A DNA stretch of 64,000 nucleotides, taken from positions 8,742,001 to 8,806,000 of the forward strand of contig OY720098.1 in the NCBI GenBank assembly GCA_963082875.1. The letters are read 5' to 3'. Within the stretch, counting starts at the first letter, position 1, and the number at the start of each line of letters is the position of its first letter. Below are positions 13,901 to 27,300 of this stretch, one piece after another. Origin of the DNA: Corella eumyota. Its lineage: Eukaryota; Chordata; Ascidiacea; Phlebobranchia; Corellidae. A program made the translations under genes and the position numbers. The notes below the pieces were generated by a model that worked only from the letters and a program-made list of their open reading frames with translations, was not told where the DNA came from and made no database searches.

Positions 13901-16900
13901 ATTAAAATAATTAATTTTCATATTTTTTTTTTTTTATTAAACTTAGGGACCAAGCTAGTTTTTCAAAAGTTTTATGCACTTTTTTGAGCAAAATTTCAAT
14001 ATTTTAAATTCCCAAAAAAAACTTTCTTTAAACAAAGATTTTTCTTTATTATACGAATTGCCAGACAGCTAATTAGAAATATATCAGTATTTAATGTGTG
14101 GTTTTTAAAGGTGCTAAGAGCTAAAAACTTGACCGAAAATGGTCACATTACCAGAAGTGTAAAAGGGTTCGGTTATTCATTAAGTGGAGGCATGGATATG
14201 GATCTTAATGATTACCCCGACCTTATGGTCGGCACATTATCGGATCTCATGGTGCTTTACAGGTATGCATTAAGGCATTATGGTGGTTTAAGGAATTAAA
14301 TGCAATCTTTTTTACTTGTTAATTAGTGAGAACTTTTTGTGTAAAATTTTAAAACGCACAGTGATTGCATAAATGATCAGCTTTAAAATTATTTAGAAAT
14401 TGCCAATTATAATAATAATTTTAAGGTTACTAGTAATGTAATTATTTAAATATGTAAATAAAAATTTAAAAAAGCAATGAAAATAAAAATATATCAAGCA
14501 AAATTTCAAAAAAATTCGGTCCTTTTTTTGTTTATTAGTTGTATTTGCTATAAAATTAATAAATTTATGATTATCAAATTTAATATTTTACAGAACACGA
14601 CCGATAGTTAATGTACAAGCTTCGATTAACGCATCTCTAAGTAAAGTTGTGATAAATCCTGAGTTTAGTAAAACCACTGTTGATTACGTCAACAGCAAAA
14701 ATGAAACAGAAAAACTTGTAACGTAAGTGTAACAAATTTACAAATATTTTATTTATTTCATAAATTGTTAATTTTTAATACAAAAATCTTATACTGTATA
14801 GTAATGGCTTAGTAACTTTTAATTTTGGAACTTCATAATAAAAGTATATATCTTTTTGTTGCCAATTAAAATGAGGCTTTATAAAATTTTAGCTTAAATC
14901 AAGGTAAATATTTAAGTTAAAACTTTATTAACATTAAAAAACCAGATATGATCTGAGTGTATGTATGAATTATACATCCTTGCCCCTTACTTACAATGAA
15001 CCTGTTAACATGGAATATACAGTAGAGGTAAGATAGTTCTAATTATAATTGTGCATTAAATTAATAAATTTTATAATTGTTGAGATTGTAATTTAGTTAA
15101 GTTTTTTGCAAGTGAGACAGGTAAACTAATTATTGATTATTTGTTAGTTTGTTGATTGTTTGAAATCCCATGTTGGTGAACGTCACTTTGGGCTTTTTGT
15201 AATTGATTAAAATATTGGCTTGACTTTTTATTTATCTTGGTAATTAAAGTGGATTGATTTAATCAAATCAATTGAAATTTTAATTCAGTAAATATTATAA
15301 TTGTAAATGTAAAAATACTTTATTATTTAAAATGTATATACTTAAATAGTATAGCATAGGTTTTAACAAAGTTTTTTTGAAAAAATTAGTTTTTAATTTT
15401 TTTAGCTGGATGCAGTAAGAGTTAAAGCTGGTTTTCGAACCAGGGCAACATTTAAACCTTTAGATCCTCACAGTGGTAGGAAAACAGCTGTCATGACCCT
15501 TCCTCCACAACAACAAGATAAATCAGTTTGTTCTACTTGGCCAGTCTACTTAGCTGTAAGTCAAAAATGTTAATTTTTTTTTTTTTTAATAAATTTATTT
15601 AAAAATATGTGATTTTTTTGTAAAAATTTAATTAGAACATTGTTTAGCTGATTTTTTAAAATCTGTTATTTTTTATCAAAATTATTATTTTTTTAATTAC
15701 TAACTCTGTCACTTTAGAGAATTTTATTTTTAACACTATTTTGTTTATAGAATTTTTTCTTTAGTTCTAAAGAATAAAATTAAAATTGTTATATTTTTAG
15801 CATGATATTCAGGACAAACTATCTCCCATAGTTATGAGTGTTGAATTCAATGTAAAAGATGAGAAAATTCCAGAACAAAATGCAGCCAGTGGTCTTATTT
15901 CTGTTAATCAGTTTCCGGTTTTAAATACTGAGATTAAAAATATGACTCAGACTAGTGTAAGTTGTTTATTTTTATTTTACCCATTTTTAGGTTTTTACTT
16001 TTTTGATATTTTAAAATTTAAAAAAATTTTTTTTTTTTTTACCTATTTGAAAAACTTATTAGAAACTATTACAAGGGTATCTTTTCAGTTTTAGACTGCT
16101 TTTAAGCTTTTTTATTGGTTTTAATTTTTGTTCATTTCCATTTTGTCAAGTTTTATGGTTAAATAAACAAAAACTATATAACATAATGACATTGAACATT
16201 AGAAAGATTTAGTACTTGGCAAATATTGACAAATGTCAAGTTGTGAAGCTTTATGATTCAAATTTAGGTCATGTGGTTGTTTTAATTCTCATAAACAGAT
16301 TCTAGACCTAATAAATTTACATTTTGGATAATTTTAGAATTTATTTAACTCTTCCCAATAATAATTTTTTGTATTTTTTATCCCTAACATAAAAGGGCGA
16401 TTTTCCAGCCTAAAAATATAGAAACTTTTGTTACCTTGACCTAGCCTTTGTTGACTTTGGCAATTTAGGATACAATTTGTAAATTTATATTATATTTTAG
16501 GTGAATATATCTAAAGATTGCGGCCCTGATGAAATATGTCGTAGTAATTTGGATTTACATGCCAACTATGTTGTTCTGTTGGATGGAAATAATAAGTGGA
16601 CAAAATTACAGTAAGTAAAATTGATTTGAACTATGCCTAATGTTCTAGACCCTATAACATATATGCCTGAAAAAATGGTTTAAAGTGCTTTGTCTATAAA
16701 ATTTTTAAATGATTTAGAAAAATATATATATTATATTGACAGTAATAACTAATGTATATGTAAAGGATATTAATTTAAATTATAATAGTTTACAGCACTC
16801 AGTATTTAAACTTTATAAATTTTAACAAAAATTTTGACGTTTATAGAAATGGGCCAAGTGGTGTTCCACTCTTACTACTTGGAACAGAAAAAGAAATTGG

Positions 16901-19900
16901 AATGAGAGTTGCAATCACTAACTTTTTACCTGGAGAGGGAGCCCATCAAGCCAAACTTAAGATTGTTTTACCACCAGTGTTAAGATATGTGGGCACAACT
17001 GATGTTATTGCAACTGTAAGTCTTTCATTTTTAGTTTATAAAAACCAAATATACTTAAAGAAAAAAATTTACTAAAATTAAGTTAATTTTGTTCAGGCTG
17101 CGACGGTGTCATGCACGACGTTAGGTAACGCTTCAGTGGTCGACTGTAACCTTGGCAACCCACTCCGACCTAACAGCGAACTTTCGATGATTGTGAAACT
17201 GGAAAATGATCCAGAATTATATTCAATGGATGGATTTGTGATTCAAATGCAATTATCAACGTGAGGCTAAGTTTCGATATTTTTTGTAGAAATTATTTTG
17301 GTGACTAATTTCAAGGGTGATTTTTATGTGTTTTTTTAGGTCAAGCACACAAGCTGGGCTAGAGACGATGAGGTACCCAGTATTGGTAAGAGTTGAAGCT
17401 CAGATTAAAATTGATGGTTACTCAACTGTGGATCAGATCTCTTTTGGTGGTGAAGTTATTGGAGAATCAGCTGTTGAAACACCACTTGATGCAGGTTTGT
17501 TACAAATTATTATCAACGCGCAGTTTTTTGTTTTTTTCTTTTAAAAAACTCTTTTTAGTTTTTACAATTTTTTATTACATGGGGAAATATTTCTGTTTAT
17601 TTCATTTTTACCAGACTTTGTAGTTTTTCTCATTAAATTGAGATGTCAATGTAACATTATTTTTTCTCCTTTTTCAGGTCTATATGTGAACCATGATTAT
17701 GAGATCACCAACACAGGAACAAGTGAAATAGATGGAGTTTATGTTAATATAAGTTGGCCTCAACTCATCTCTAATGGAAAATGGTTGTTCTATTTGCTTG
17801 ATGCAGAGGTATTTTACATTAAACATTCAGTATTTTGAATAAGATATTTTAAGTATAAGTGGACAACTTTGATGTTGCATTCTACATAAAAAAAGCTTTT
17901 AAATGTTATATTTTTACTCTACATTGCTGTTTTAAGCTAGAAAAATAGATAACAATATTGTTAAGATTTGAACATTATGAATGTATTACTTAAAAAATCA
18001 TATTTATGTTTGGACTTAAAAAAATAAAGTTTTTTGGTAGTTTTATTTTCTTTTCTTGTAATTAAATAAAAAAATTGCTTTGTTAAGGTGAGTGGTTCTG
18101 ATCTCACAAATGAAACAAAATGTTTTCTTCCCGAAAAAACGGCAAATCCACTTAATTTAAAATATGAGGAACCCGGTGCTGAAAATTCCAAAAGAAGAAA
18201 AAGGGAAACTAATGTAGAACCAGCGGGATCCACTTCCGGTAAGCCTGTTTAGTGTATAAATATTTATAATAATTTATTTTTGATGTGATAAGGTTGACTT
18301 CACCGCCTGAATCTTTAACACACTTTTGTTACCCAAACCCCTCTAAAGTTGCATTTTTTTACCTTTTAATTGATTTTTTGGTTTTTATAATAAGTTATGT
18401 TCTCTTTATCTAAAAAAGCTATGGCAAATAGAAAACCTTATGTAGTGGTGTCCAGTACCCAAATTGCTACCCCAAAATACTTGGTTTTATATATTGCTTT
18501 TTATTTTTAGCTGATCCAGCCATAGAATCTGTTGTTAAGCCGCCAACATCTTCTTATAAAATATTAGTAAGTGTATTTTTTAATACTTTATATTATGCAA
18601 GTTGTCTAAATCTTTGATTTTTTTTACAAAAATTATACTATGTTTTTTTTTAGAAATGTCCTGAGTCTGCGAAATGTTTAAATTTTTTGTGCACATTGGG
18701 TACATTAAACAGCAGACAGAAAGTTTTTATAAAACTTAGAGGAGTGGTGTGGAACAGCACATTTTTGGAGGTAAGCATGTGTTTTTACTAAAAATTAACT
18801 TTATTTTTATGTTAATTTAGAACCATTGGCTTATTTTAAAATTTTTTTTTTTAGAACCATTGGCTTATATCAAATTTTAGAACCATTGGCTTATATCAAT
18901 TTTATTTTATTTAGGAATATTATGGTGTTGCTGAGGTTAGGGTATACTCAAGTGCCTATGTTGCTGTTAATAAAGGAAATATCCAATATGCAGTTTCATC
19001 TGTACTTGAAACCGAGGTTTCTACAAGTATATTGGCTGAAGAGGTAGATTACATTGAAGTTCTAAATCCAAAATTTAAATTTTATTTACCCCAGTCTATA
19101 TAAATAATAAACTTAAATTCAAACAAGTTAAATTTATATTTAAAACTTATGCTAAACAGATATGTGTTTTTGAGTTAAAATGCATATTATTGTTATTTTA
19201 GGTGATTCCACCTGTACAAGAAGTAAAGTTATGGATTATAGCTGTTGCTACCTTATGTGGTGTAATTTTACTGATTATTATAGTTCTTGTTCTTTGGAGG
19301 GTAAGTGTGTGGTTTGAAAGTTGTTTTGAAATTTATTTAAAATTTAATTCTGTGGTTTTGGTAATAGCATTTTTTATGATTGGCATGTTTTGAACACTTG
19401 CATTAATTATTAAATTTAAATAGAAGTTATGACCACTTGTGCAACTTGTTTTTGTTTTTTTAACTTAAGAGTTATTAAAATAGTTGAAAAATTTTTTCGA
19501 AAAAATAGAAATCTGATTTATCATCATAACGTAATTTAAAAAAATTTTAAATTTGCTGTGTGTTTGTTAATTTGTTACTCGGTAAAGAAAACTTGCAACA
19601 GGCATGTTTGCATTTTTTTTCTAATTAAATCACGTTGCAGTGTGGCTTTTTCAAACGTCGAAGAGATTTTGGGGATTATCACAAAGCACGTCGACACAAA
19701 CAAGCATCGAAAAAAGCAGACGAATCCTCACAGCGAATCCTTTATTGAATATTTTCACTTGCACATAGTTTATCTAGTTAATTTTGGTAATTTTTTCTGA
19801 AATTATTTATTTGTTTATTTGTAATTGGGTTGCTAATTATAGTAATATTTTTTATGCATTTTATGGTGGTTTTAAATTTGGGAGAGAAGGGTGTGATTTA

Positions 19901-20244
19901 TGCTGTTTTTAATTTACAAATGTGTGTAACTTTGTGGTTTAAATGTACTTTTTGGATTTTAAATCAACCATATAATAATTGTAAGTTTATTGCAAATAAT
20001 AATTTACCAGCACAAGTTGGCACATTGCATTTTAGCCTGACCAAAAGCATGAAACAAAATCGAATTTTGTTTTTTCTAAAAAAAAATTTTTTTTTAAATT
20101 TAGGTCGGATTTTTTGAGCGTAATAGACTCTATCAAGACGTTCCAACACATAAAGCCAGACGCTCTAAAAACATTAAAGCCGATAACGCTGTTAGTCAAA
20201 AAATTTTACAACACCAAACTTCTTGGCAGGTCTACGCTGAATAG
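7983..20244 (+). CDS. Integrin alpha chain, laminin-binding type (alpha3/6/7/PS1 class)
   Basis: Exons: 7983-8083, 8456-8554, 8806-8939, 9386-9465, 9973-10114, 10201-10332, 10530-10631 or 11372-11491, 12355-12465, 12617-12716, 13149-13268, 13499-13679, 14111-14262, 14594-14722, 14946-15027, 15406-15555, 15801-15956, 16501-16610, 16847-17015, 17097-17260, 17340-17494, 17678-17808, 18088-18238, 18511-18566, 18654-18770, 18915-19043, 19202-19300, then 19641-19748 or 20104-20244. With the first linker exon this gives 1119 (tail A) or 1130 (tail B) residues. It is the alpha half of an integrin matrix receptor. Seen: signal peptide, FNLED mature start, FG-GAP propeller without an I domain, three calcium loops ([27 protein letters not shown]), a furin site RRKR (936-939) as in laminin-type alphas, a membrane helix (about 1062-1084), and GFFKR-type tails. 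Confidence 0.93.
10530..10631 (+). CDS. Integrin alternative linker exon, copy 1 (X1/X2-type)
   Basis: This 102-nt exon is phase 1 at both ends and encodes 34 residues ending QNSYLG across the junction. The next constant exon starts FSVATG. In vertebrate ITGA6 and ITGA7 the alternative X1 and X2 exons also end NSYLG and lie between propeller blades 3 and 4. Using this exon or its partner at 11372-11491 keeps the frame; using both also keeps the frame. Confidence 0.85.
11372..11491 (+). CDS. Integrin alternative linker exon, copy 2 (X1/X2-type)
   Basis: This 120-nt exon has the same phases (1 and 1) as 10530-10631 and also ends QNSYLG, but the 34 and 40 residues before that differ (here [17 protein letters not shown]). 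The shared ends and phases point to an old exon duplication used as alternatives. It corresponds in position to the second of the vertebrate X1/X2 pair; which is X1 and which is X2 by descent cannot be told by eye. Confidence 0.85.
18816..18898 (+). repeat. Three short tandem copies in an integrin intron
   Basis: The string TTAGAACCATTGGCTTAT occurs three times just upstream of the acceptor at 18914. Each copy starts with TTAG, so the array also offers three decoy 3' splice sites. Copies are 26-35 bp apart. Confidence 0.8.
19641..19748 (+). CDS. Integrin alternative cytoplasmic tail exon, A-like
   Basis: Follows the membrane exon in phase 0 and encodes [20 protein letters not shown] and on to a stop, 35 residues in all. 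CGFFKR is the conserved membrane-proximal motif that binds the beta chain tail. The DYHKA stretch resembles the A tails of vertebrate alpha6 and alpha7 (TYHKA). Including this exon ends translation here. Confidence 0.85.
   Translation, partial: CGFFKRRRDFGDYHKARRHKQASKKADESSQRILY
20104..20244 (+). CDS. Integrin alternative cytoplasmic tail exon, B-like
   Basis: Also phase 0. Skipping 19641-19748 would join the membrane exon to this one, encoding [20 protein letters not shown] and on to a stop at 20244, 46 residues in all. The [11 protein letters not shown] part resembles the B tail of alpha6 (YDDSVPRYHAVRIRK). The motif here is VGFFER, a mild change from GFFKR that may affect the beta-chain clasp. 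Confidence 0.82.
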   Translation, partial: VGFFERNRLYQDVPTHKARRSKNIKADNAVSQKILQHQTSWQVYAE

Positions 20245-21373
20245 GCACACAGCCGGCTTTTAAAATTATTGTTGTATCTGCAACATCCTATACCAACTAT
20301 TCGGCGCAGTTGGTATTGCAAACTTGGTGTTTTGAATTTGTTTATTGATGCATTTATATAAATAAGATTAATATATGTTAAAGTGTTTTCGTAAAACTGC
20401 AGCATTCAGTGATGAAAGGCCTCTTTTTCTGTTTTATTAGTCGATTTCAACAGGTTTTGAGATTACAAAAAAATTGTTTGCAATTCTGTGCAATTTTCTA
20501 CACTATAAATGTTTTTACTACCATTTGGTGCTGAATTGTTTTTATTTAAACACTTTAGCACTTTGTAATTGGTTAAAACTATTCTTTGTTGTATAAACTT
20601 TAAACTACAATCAAAAACTATCATGTACAATAATTAAACATAAACACAATTGTTTTTTGTAGCTTATGTTTCGGTACTAACAGCACACAGTTATTTCTGT
20701 TGTATTTTATTATTCATTTTCATATATTAAAATAGGTGACAATTTTTTAACTACTTTTTACTTACAAATCCAATGTTTGTTCTGTAATGTTACAATTTTC
20801 TTTTTTTCCGTTGCTGTATTTTTGTAATCTAGTTCTATAATTTCCAAATCATTTTATTCTTTTTTTGCTATACAGCATTTTGTATTTGTGTAAACTCGTA
20901 TTGTTATTTCGTGAAATGTGCCTTGTCCAGTTTCATGATAAGACATCATTTAATTAGATCAAGTGCTGGGCTACATTGCTTTTTTTAAACCTACTAACAC
21001 TATTATTGCAAATTATGAAATTTTAATGAGTTTTGGAGCATTGTGTATTGATAAAATGACATTAACGAAATAAAATGCTTTTTAATAAGTTGCTGTAGTT
21101 TATTTTATATTGTTTAAGTTAGAATTTACGAATTAACAACAAAATCATTTATACAAATGTTATTGATCTAAAATATTTATAAAAATTAACTCTTTTTGAT
21201 TTGGGGATAAACTATATAATACTATATAATAAAATTCGGCGGGAAACTTGACTCGCACGGTTTTATTGTTTATTTTTACATTCTGACCACTGACAGACTG
21301 ACGATCTAGCTGTTTAACTGTTTAACGAAGATTTTAAAAAATTACAACTTTATTTGACGAAAAAACAACTGAT
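20245..21373. promoter_or_regulatory. Integrin 3' UTR and ERCC6L promoter region
   Basis: Holds the integrin 3' UTR (AATAAA near 21069) followed by about 300 bp before the ERCC6L start. No other gene is seen. Confidence 0.6.
21235..21246 (-). promoter_or_regulatory. E2F-type site upstream of ERCC6L
   Basis: The plus strand reads TTCGGCGGGAAA, so the minus strand reads TTTCCCGCCGAA, a full match to the E2F consensus TTTSSCGC. It lies about 130 bp before the ERCC6L start codon. This is a GC-rich word in very AT-rich DNA. Human mitotic genes are commonly E2F-controlled, so the placement fits; function is inferred. Confidence 0.5.
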
Positions 21374-24300
21374 ATGGATAATTCTTTGGTTTTGACTTCA
21401 AGGTAAGATATAATTTAGTTTTTGTGTGTCTTTTTCAACTGTAGCTTTGATTTTTACTTATAAAAAAAGTTATTTTAATGTTTACTTAACAGGGAAAATT
21501 TACCCGAAAATAATGATGAAGCTGTCAAACAAGTTGAATCGAGAAAGTTGGTAAGTGAAGGAAAAGTATTTGCTGCTGAAGGACAATTACACAAATCGTT
21601 AAAATGTTTTCAACAAGCTCAAAAACTTTTTCCTTCTGACAAAATTCTTGCAAAAATTAAAAAAATTGAGGTAAGGAAAATATTTAACCGGCAGCGTGGT
21701 GTAATGGTCCAGTCTGGAAAGTAGGGTAGTTTTCGACGAGATCTTATGCGTGCAAACGTAAAAAATGGCGTGGCCGTGCACGCGTACTACGATTTTCGGT
21801 CTACACGTGCACTCGTGATTTATATGTTGGCGTGCTTTAGTTAAATCTGGCTTAAATATACAAGGCACAAATTTTTTTGAAAACCAGGCGTGCAAAACGT
21901 TAATTTCAGTCGTGCATTTTTTTCACCGAAAAAAATCTCGTGCGTGCACGCTGCCCTACTTTCCAGACTGGGTAATGGTAAGAACACTTGCTACACTACC
22001 ATGAGGTTTTAGGTTTAATCTTCACTGCTCTCATGCTGTAGCGCCCTTAAGTAAGGTACTATAAACGGTATAAACTACTGCTCAGCCAGCACTTAATCAG
22101 CAGCATAGTTGCCGGGCAATTATAGTCTCTATAATATTCCAAACTGCCACAGGCAACTTGAGACTGGGTTGGAGTAACTGATGTTACTCTTTGTTCAGGT
22201 CGCGCATTCAACCTTCCTACATCGAGGATAAATTTATACCAAAAAAAAAATTTCTGTTGTTTGTATAAACTTTAATTTTTAAATTGGGTTATAAATATAA
22301 AAGTATTTATATTTTATTTTTTAGGAAGTGATTGCTGAAGATGAAGGAGAAGAAGAAGACGATTTTGGGTATATTCAACTTGATAATGATCTTGTGATTT
22401 TCAAGAAATTGGTACAAAAGTTGTATCCACACCAGGTATAATTTTACTTCTGAACTTATTTTTTATGAAATTTGATTAGTCTAATTTAAAGTATTGTATG
22501 GTTTTTCGGATTAAAAAAAAATGATTAATTGTATATATGTATATATATATATGTATTTATTTTTAGATTGATGGAATAAAATGGTTTTACAATCTTTATA
22601 AAAACAAAAAGCAAGGTGGAATTCTTGCTGACGATATGGGGTAAAATTTTTTTTTTAATAGTTTTAAAATGGTTTTAACTTTGAAATAAATTAATAAGAA
22701 AATCTTCTTTATCAAAACCTAAAGCTTTTAAATATTTTGAAAATTTTTTATTACCAGACTTGGTAAGACGATCCAAGTAATTTCATTTCTTTCTGCGATG
22801 TTCGACATGAATGCTATTAAAACAGTTTTGTTGGTTTTACCATTGTCACTTATACCTAACTGGACTGCGGAGTTTGACAAATGGGCTCCTGGTATAAGAA
22901 CTGAATGTTACCATGGGGCACTTTCAAAAAGAAGACATGTAAGTATATATATACTAATTTTTGTCTTAAAAGGTCAGTAATTATTTTTGGTAAAAAAATA
23001 AAGTCTACGTGCTTTTTTGATGATAAAAGCTGACTTTTTGTTACTTCTAGCCCAAAGATGCTTTGATATATAATAAACTATTTGATGCTTCTGTAATGTT
23101 TTTGAATAATTTAAGTCAATTTTTTGTTAAATTTATTTTAGATTCTACAATCTTGCCAAAGAAACAAGAGTGTATGTATAACTACTTATGGTTTAATTGT
23201 AACAGCATGGGAGGCATTAGGGCACAGGTTAGACAAAAGGGAGCATGTTTGGGATTATATAATTCTGGACGAAGGTCATAGGATTAAAAATCCAACCAAA
23301 ACAACTAAAGGTCTTCATAAAATTCCTTCAAAAAATCGACTAATTTTAACAGGTAAACTAATAATATAGATTGAAAACTTAAGTGCAGTCTTTAGGACAG
23401 GATATCAACTATTGTTGATAAAATATATATAAAGCTTTTATCATTAACAGTAAATTTATCCATTTTTTAGGAACTCCTGTTCAGAATAAAGTTCGGGATT
23501 TGTGGGCGTTAATGGATTGGGTTTTGCAAGGTTCATTGTTGGGATCTCAGAAAACTTTTCGGTCAGATTATGAGATTCCAATCGAACGTGCCAGACAGAG
23601 AGTAAGTAAATTTGTTTTAAACCAAGTTACAAACTACTTACACTTGTGCATTTAACATAACATTTTTAGGTAAAAACGCTTAAAACTAATTTTAAGTTCA
23701 AGTGAAATGTGGTTTAGTTTTTTGTTATTTAAATATTTTTTTTATTTTTAAAGTGTTTTTTTTTTGTAAAGGATGCTTCTGCAGGTGAAATTCATCTTGG
23801 TAACTCAATGGCTGAAAGTTTAAGAAAACTAACTGATCCTTTCATATTAAGGAGAACAAAGGTAAGAAAAAAGTTACATACACCTAACTAAAGTTATTCT
23901 AGAAATTATTTATAAAGTGTATGCACATTAAATCTTAATTTTATTAAAAATAAGTTTGGCCACATACCCATAATACAATTTAAATGATAAATGACAAATA
24001 GTTAAATTTAAGTAACGAATAATATGTACTAGAATGTAACTTATTTTTTTTGTCTAACTGTTTTATTTAGGATATGTTAAATTCTCAAGTATTAGCTGCC
24101 AAGAAAGCAAATAAAGGAACTGTGGACTCAAACCAGGATAAATCTGTGTTACAGAAACAACCAACTTTTCCTAAACTTTCTACTAAGAATGACTTTGTAA
24201 TCTGGGTAAAAAGTTATTTTAACAAAAATATTTTTCTACTAATAATTAGTATTATAATACTTTTGTTTAATATTTATTTTGCAATTACACTTAAATAGTT

Positions 24301-27300
24301 ACATGTTTTTGAAGGTGTATCTGTCTAAGATTCAGCAGAAAATTTACCAAGACTTCATTGAAATGGACAGTGTAAAGGATTTGCTAGCATCTAAAAGATC
24401 ACCATTAATCTATTTGACGATCATCAAGAAAATATGCGACCATCCCAGATTGCTGTCAACTAAGGCATGCATGGAACTGGGTCTTAGATTCAGCAGTGAT
24501 ACGTAAGCAGTGGAAATTACTGTGTATTTATTAAAATTTTAAACTTGAAATTTTGAGTAATTTTGGGCATTTTTAAAAAAATTGCAAACTTGCATGTATT
24601 TTTTAGTATCTTTAGTATAAAATATTGATTTTTTTATACAAATTAAAAATTTTTCACTTTTTTTAAAGGTCATTTGACAACTTGAACTCAAGTGCAATTG
24701 AGGATTGTGCAGCGAACCGTATCGACAATGTTTCTGATGAAACTTTAATGGAAGAATCTGGAAAACTTCAGTTTTTGGTTCAACTTATGTTGAAACTAAG
24801 AGAGGAAGGGCACAGAACTTTGATTTTTTCCATGTCAAGAAAAATGCTTAATATCATACAGAGGATATTGCTGAATCGCAGGTTCAAGGTAGAAACAAGT
24901 TTGTTATGCAATCTTTCTTAAAATAATAAACTGTTTTGTTTTATCAAATTGTATTTACCATTATTCCATACTTTAGTATAAACCTGCGTTGGGGTAGTAT
25001 TTAAAAACGTATTCTTGTTTTTTTATAAATAAAGCATATACAGAATTTTTTTTATTGTATGTTGGTTTAAACTGTTGACTAACTTTAAATGATATATTGT
25101 ATTTCTAGATCATGAGATTAGATGGAAAGGTAACAAAGTTGGCAGAAAGAGAAAAAAGAGTGAGGAAATTTCAAGAGGATTCTTCTTATGAAGTATTTCT
25201 GCTTACTACTCAGGTGAATTTCTTGATTGCTGTGTATTGATTAGAATAGTTGGTTCTTTGGTTCGATCCATATTGCTTTCTATAGGTAGTAGTGCCTTTG
25301 AGTACCATAACTTACTTCTGTCAAGCCAAAACTTATCAGCGCATAAATTTGGCAACATTCTCAATAATATCCCAAACTGCCAATGGCACTTTATGACTCC
25401 GGGATTATGTTTAGGCATTAAATTGACCTTTCCACATCATGTGATACCGAATATAAACTTACACAAAAACTTTTTTAAATATTTTAAAAGGTTGGGGGTG
25501 TCGGTCTAACACTAACAGCTGCAGATCGAGTTATAATTTACGATCCATCTTGGAATCCAGCAACTGATGCACAAGCTGTTGATCGTATTTACAGGATCGG
25601 GCAAAAAAAGTAAAATTTTTACAATTATTTATTTGGGTGTTTAAAATTTTCAAATTAATGTAATTTTTATAATGAAAATTTCGCTTAGTAGTTTCGTGCG
25701 CTTTCTTAATCTCTTTAATTTTTGGAATTGATAATTTTAAAAAAAAAATATATTTTTTTGTTTAGGAGTGTAGCAGTTTATAGATTAATAACTTGCGGAA
25801 CAGTTGAGGAAAAAATTTATCGCCGTCAAATCTTCAAAAGTTCGGTCATTCAACAAAGTGTTGGTGGAAGCAAGGACCCTTACAGGCAAGATATTTCTAA
25901 AATAATGAAAAAAAAATAATTAAAAGATAATTTTTTTAAAAATGCTGTTTTTTTATTTTTAGATATTTTACGAGCCAAGATTTAAAGGAGCTGTTTATCC
26001 TCGGTAATGTAGAGTCCTCGGACACACAAAAACAACTAGAGGAGCTTCACGGTAGTCAAAGAAATCTGGAGGAAAAATTACAACAACATATTAAAGATAT
26101 TCATCAATTAAGTAAGCATAAAAAAAGGCAAATCTGTAATGTAAACTATCTTAAATTTATAAATTCAACATTTACAAAGCCTGTTTTTGTTTATAAAAAA
26201 TACTGAAATAAGTTTGTATATTATGTTATGTAGACATGTGGGGAATAAGTGATCATGATCTGATGTTTAGTAGAAAAGCTGATGATTTTGATTATGAAAA
26301 TGAGATGACACAAAATTATGATAACATGGTTAGTTTGTTTTTTTTAACTCCACCTATAACGGCTTAGCAATAAATGTTAAGAAGCTTTTATAATGTGTTA
26401 AAATAACATTTTTGTTGGATAACTTTATTTATTTGATTGTTTTTGCCTAAAAATATTTTTTTAAACGATTTCATTCGACTAAAAGGGCTGTAGGTGAAAG
26501 CTATTAAAAATGTTTTCTCTTTTTATTTTATTTTAAAAACTTTAGGTTTATTTTTAACTTTGTATTCAAGTCTTTATTATTGGCTTTATATTTAAGTCTT
26601 TATTAGTTTTATTTTTATGTTAAATCTTATTTTTATTTTGAATAGGTTGAACAGGCACAGGATAAACTAAAATTGGAATCAGATCAATTAACAGAAGCTG
26701 AACAAAGATGGGGAGCTTTTAATGAAACAAAACCTAAATTTGAGAATGAAAATAAATTTGATAATGAACGTCAGTTAAAAAAACCTGAGCATAGTGGAGT
26801 GTTTTATAAATTAAACTTTATGTAGTTTGAAAAAATACTTTTTGTTAGCCCTATATTATGTAAATAAATTTTTGTTCTTTTTTTAATATATTTTAGCTGT
26901 GTATCCTATTGAGGGTTTGACAGACAAGATAGCTCTTTTACAACTACCATCTTTTGTAAGTACTTTATTATTATGTATCAATTTTTACTTAGTTTAAGTG
27001 TTGTATGTTAGTTATGATACAGTGTCCTATGAAAGTACATTTTATTTAGGGAATTACCAAGGATACTTGGGATGAAAACAGCCCTCTTCAATCTCCAAAA
27101 AAGGTGATTTATTTGTTGTTACAAATTAGATAGGTAATAAAATAAATAAAGTTAATAAAAATATCAATGTTTTCAGTTGGATAACTCTTTCCCAATTGAG
27201 ATAAATGATTCTAATGATGATAAGACCACTTCTAACAATCAGGTTTTTTAACTTATTTTTCTAACAAATTGCTTAAATTTTTTTCTTTTAAATCTTTTTA

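Noticed and set aside
21690-22251. tRNA gene
   Set aside because: Polymerase III boxes are present, but no cloverleaf forms and the sequence repeats at 34684 with a long tail, so it is a SINE.
25886-25919. Real end of ERCC6L after [13 protein letters not shown]
   Set aside because: The next exon continues the conserved PICH sequence ([19 protein letters not shown]), so this is intron read-through.
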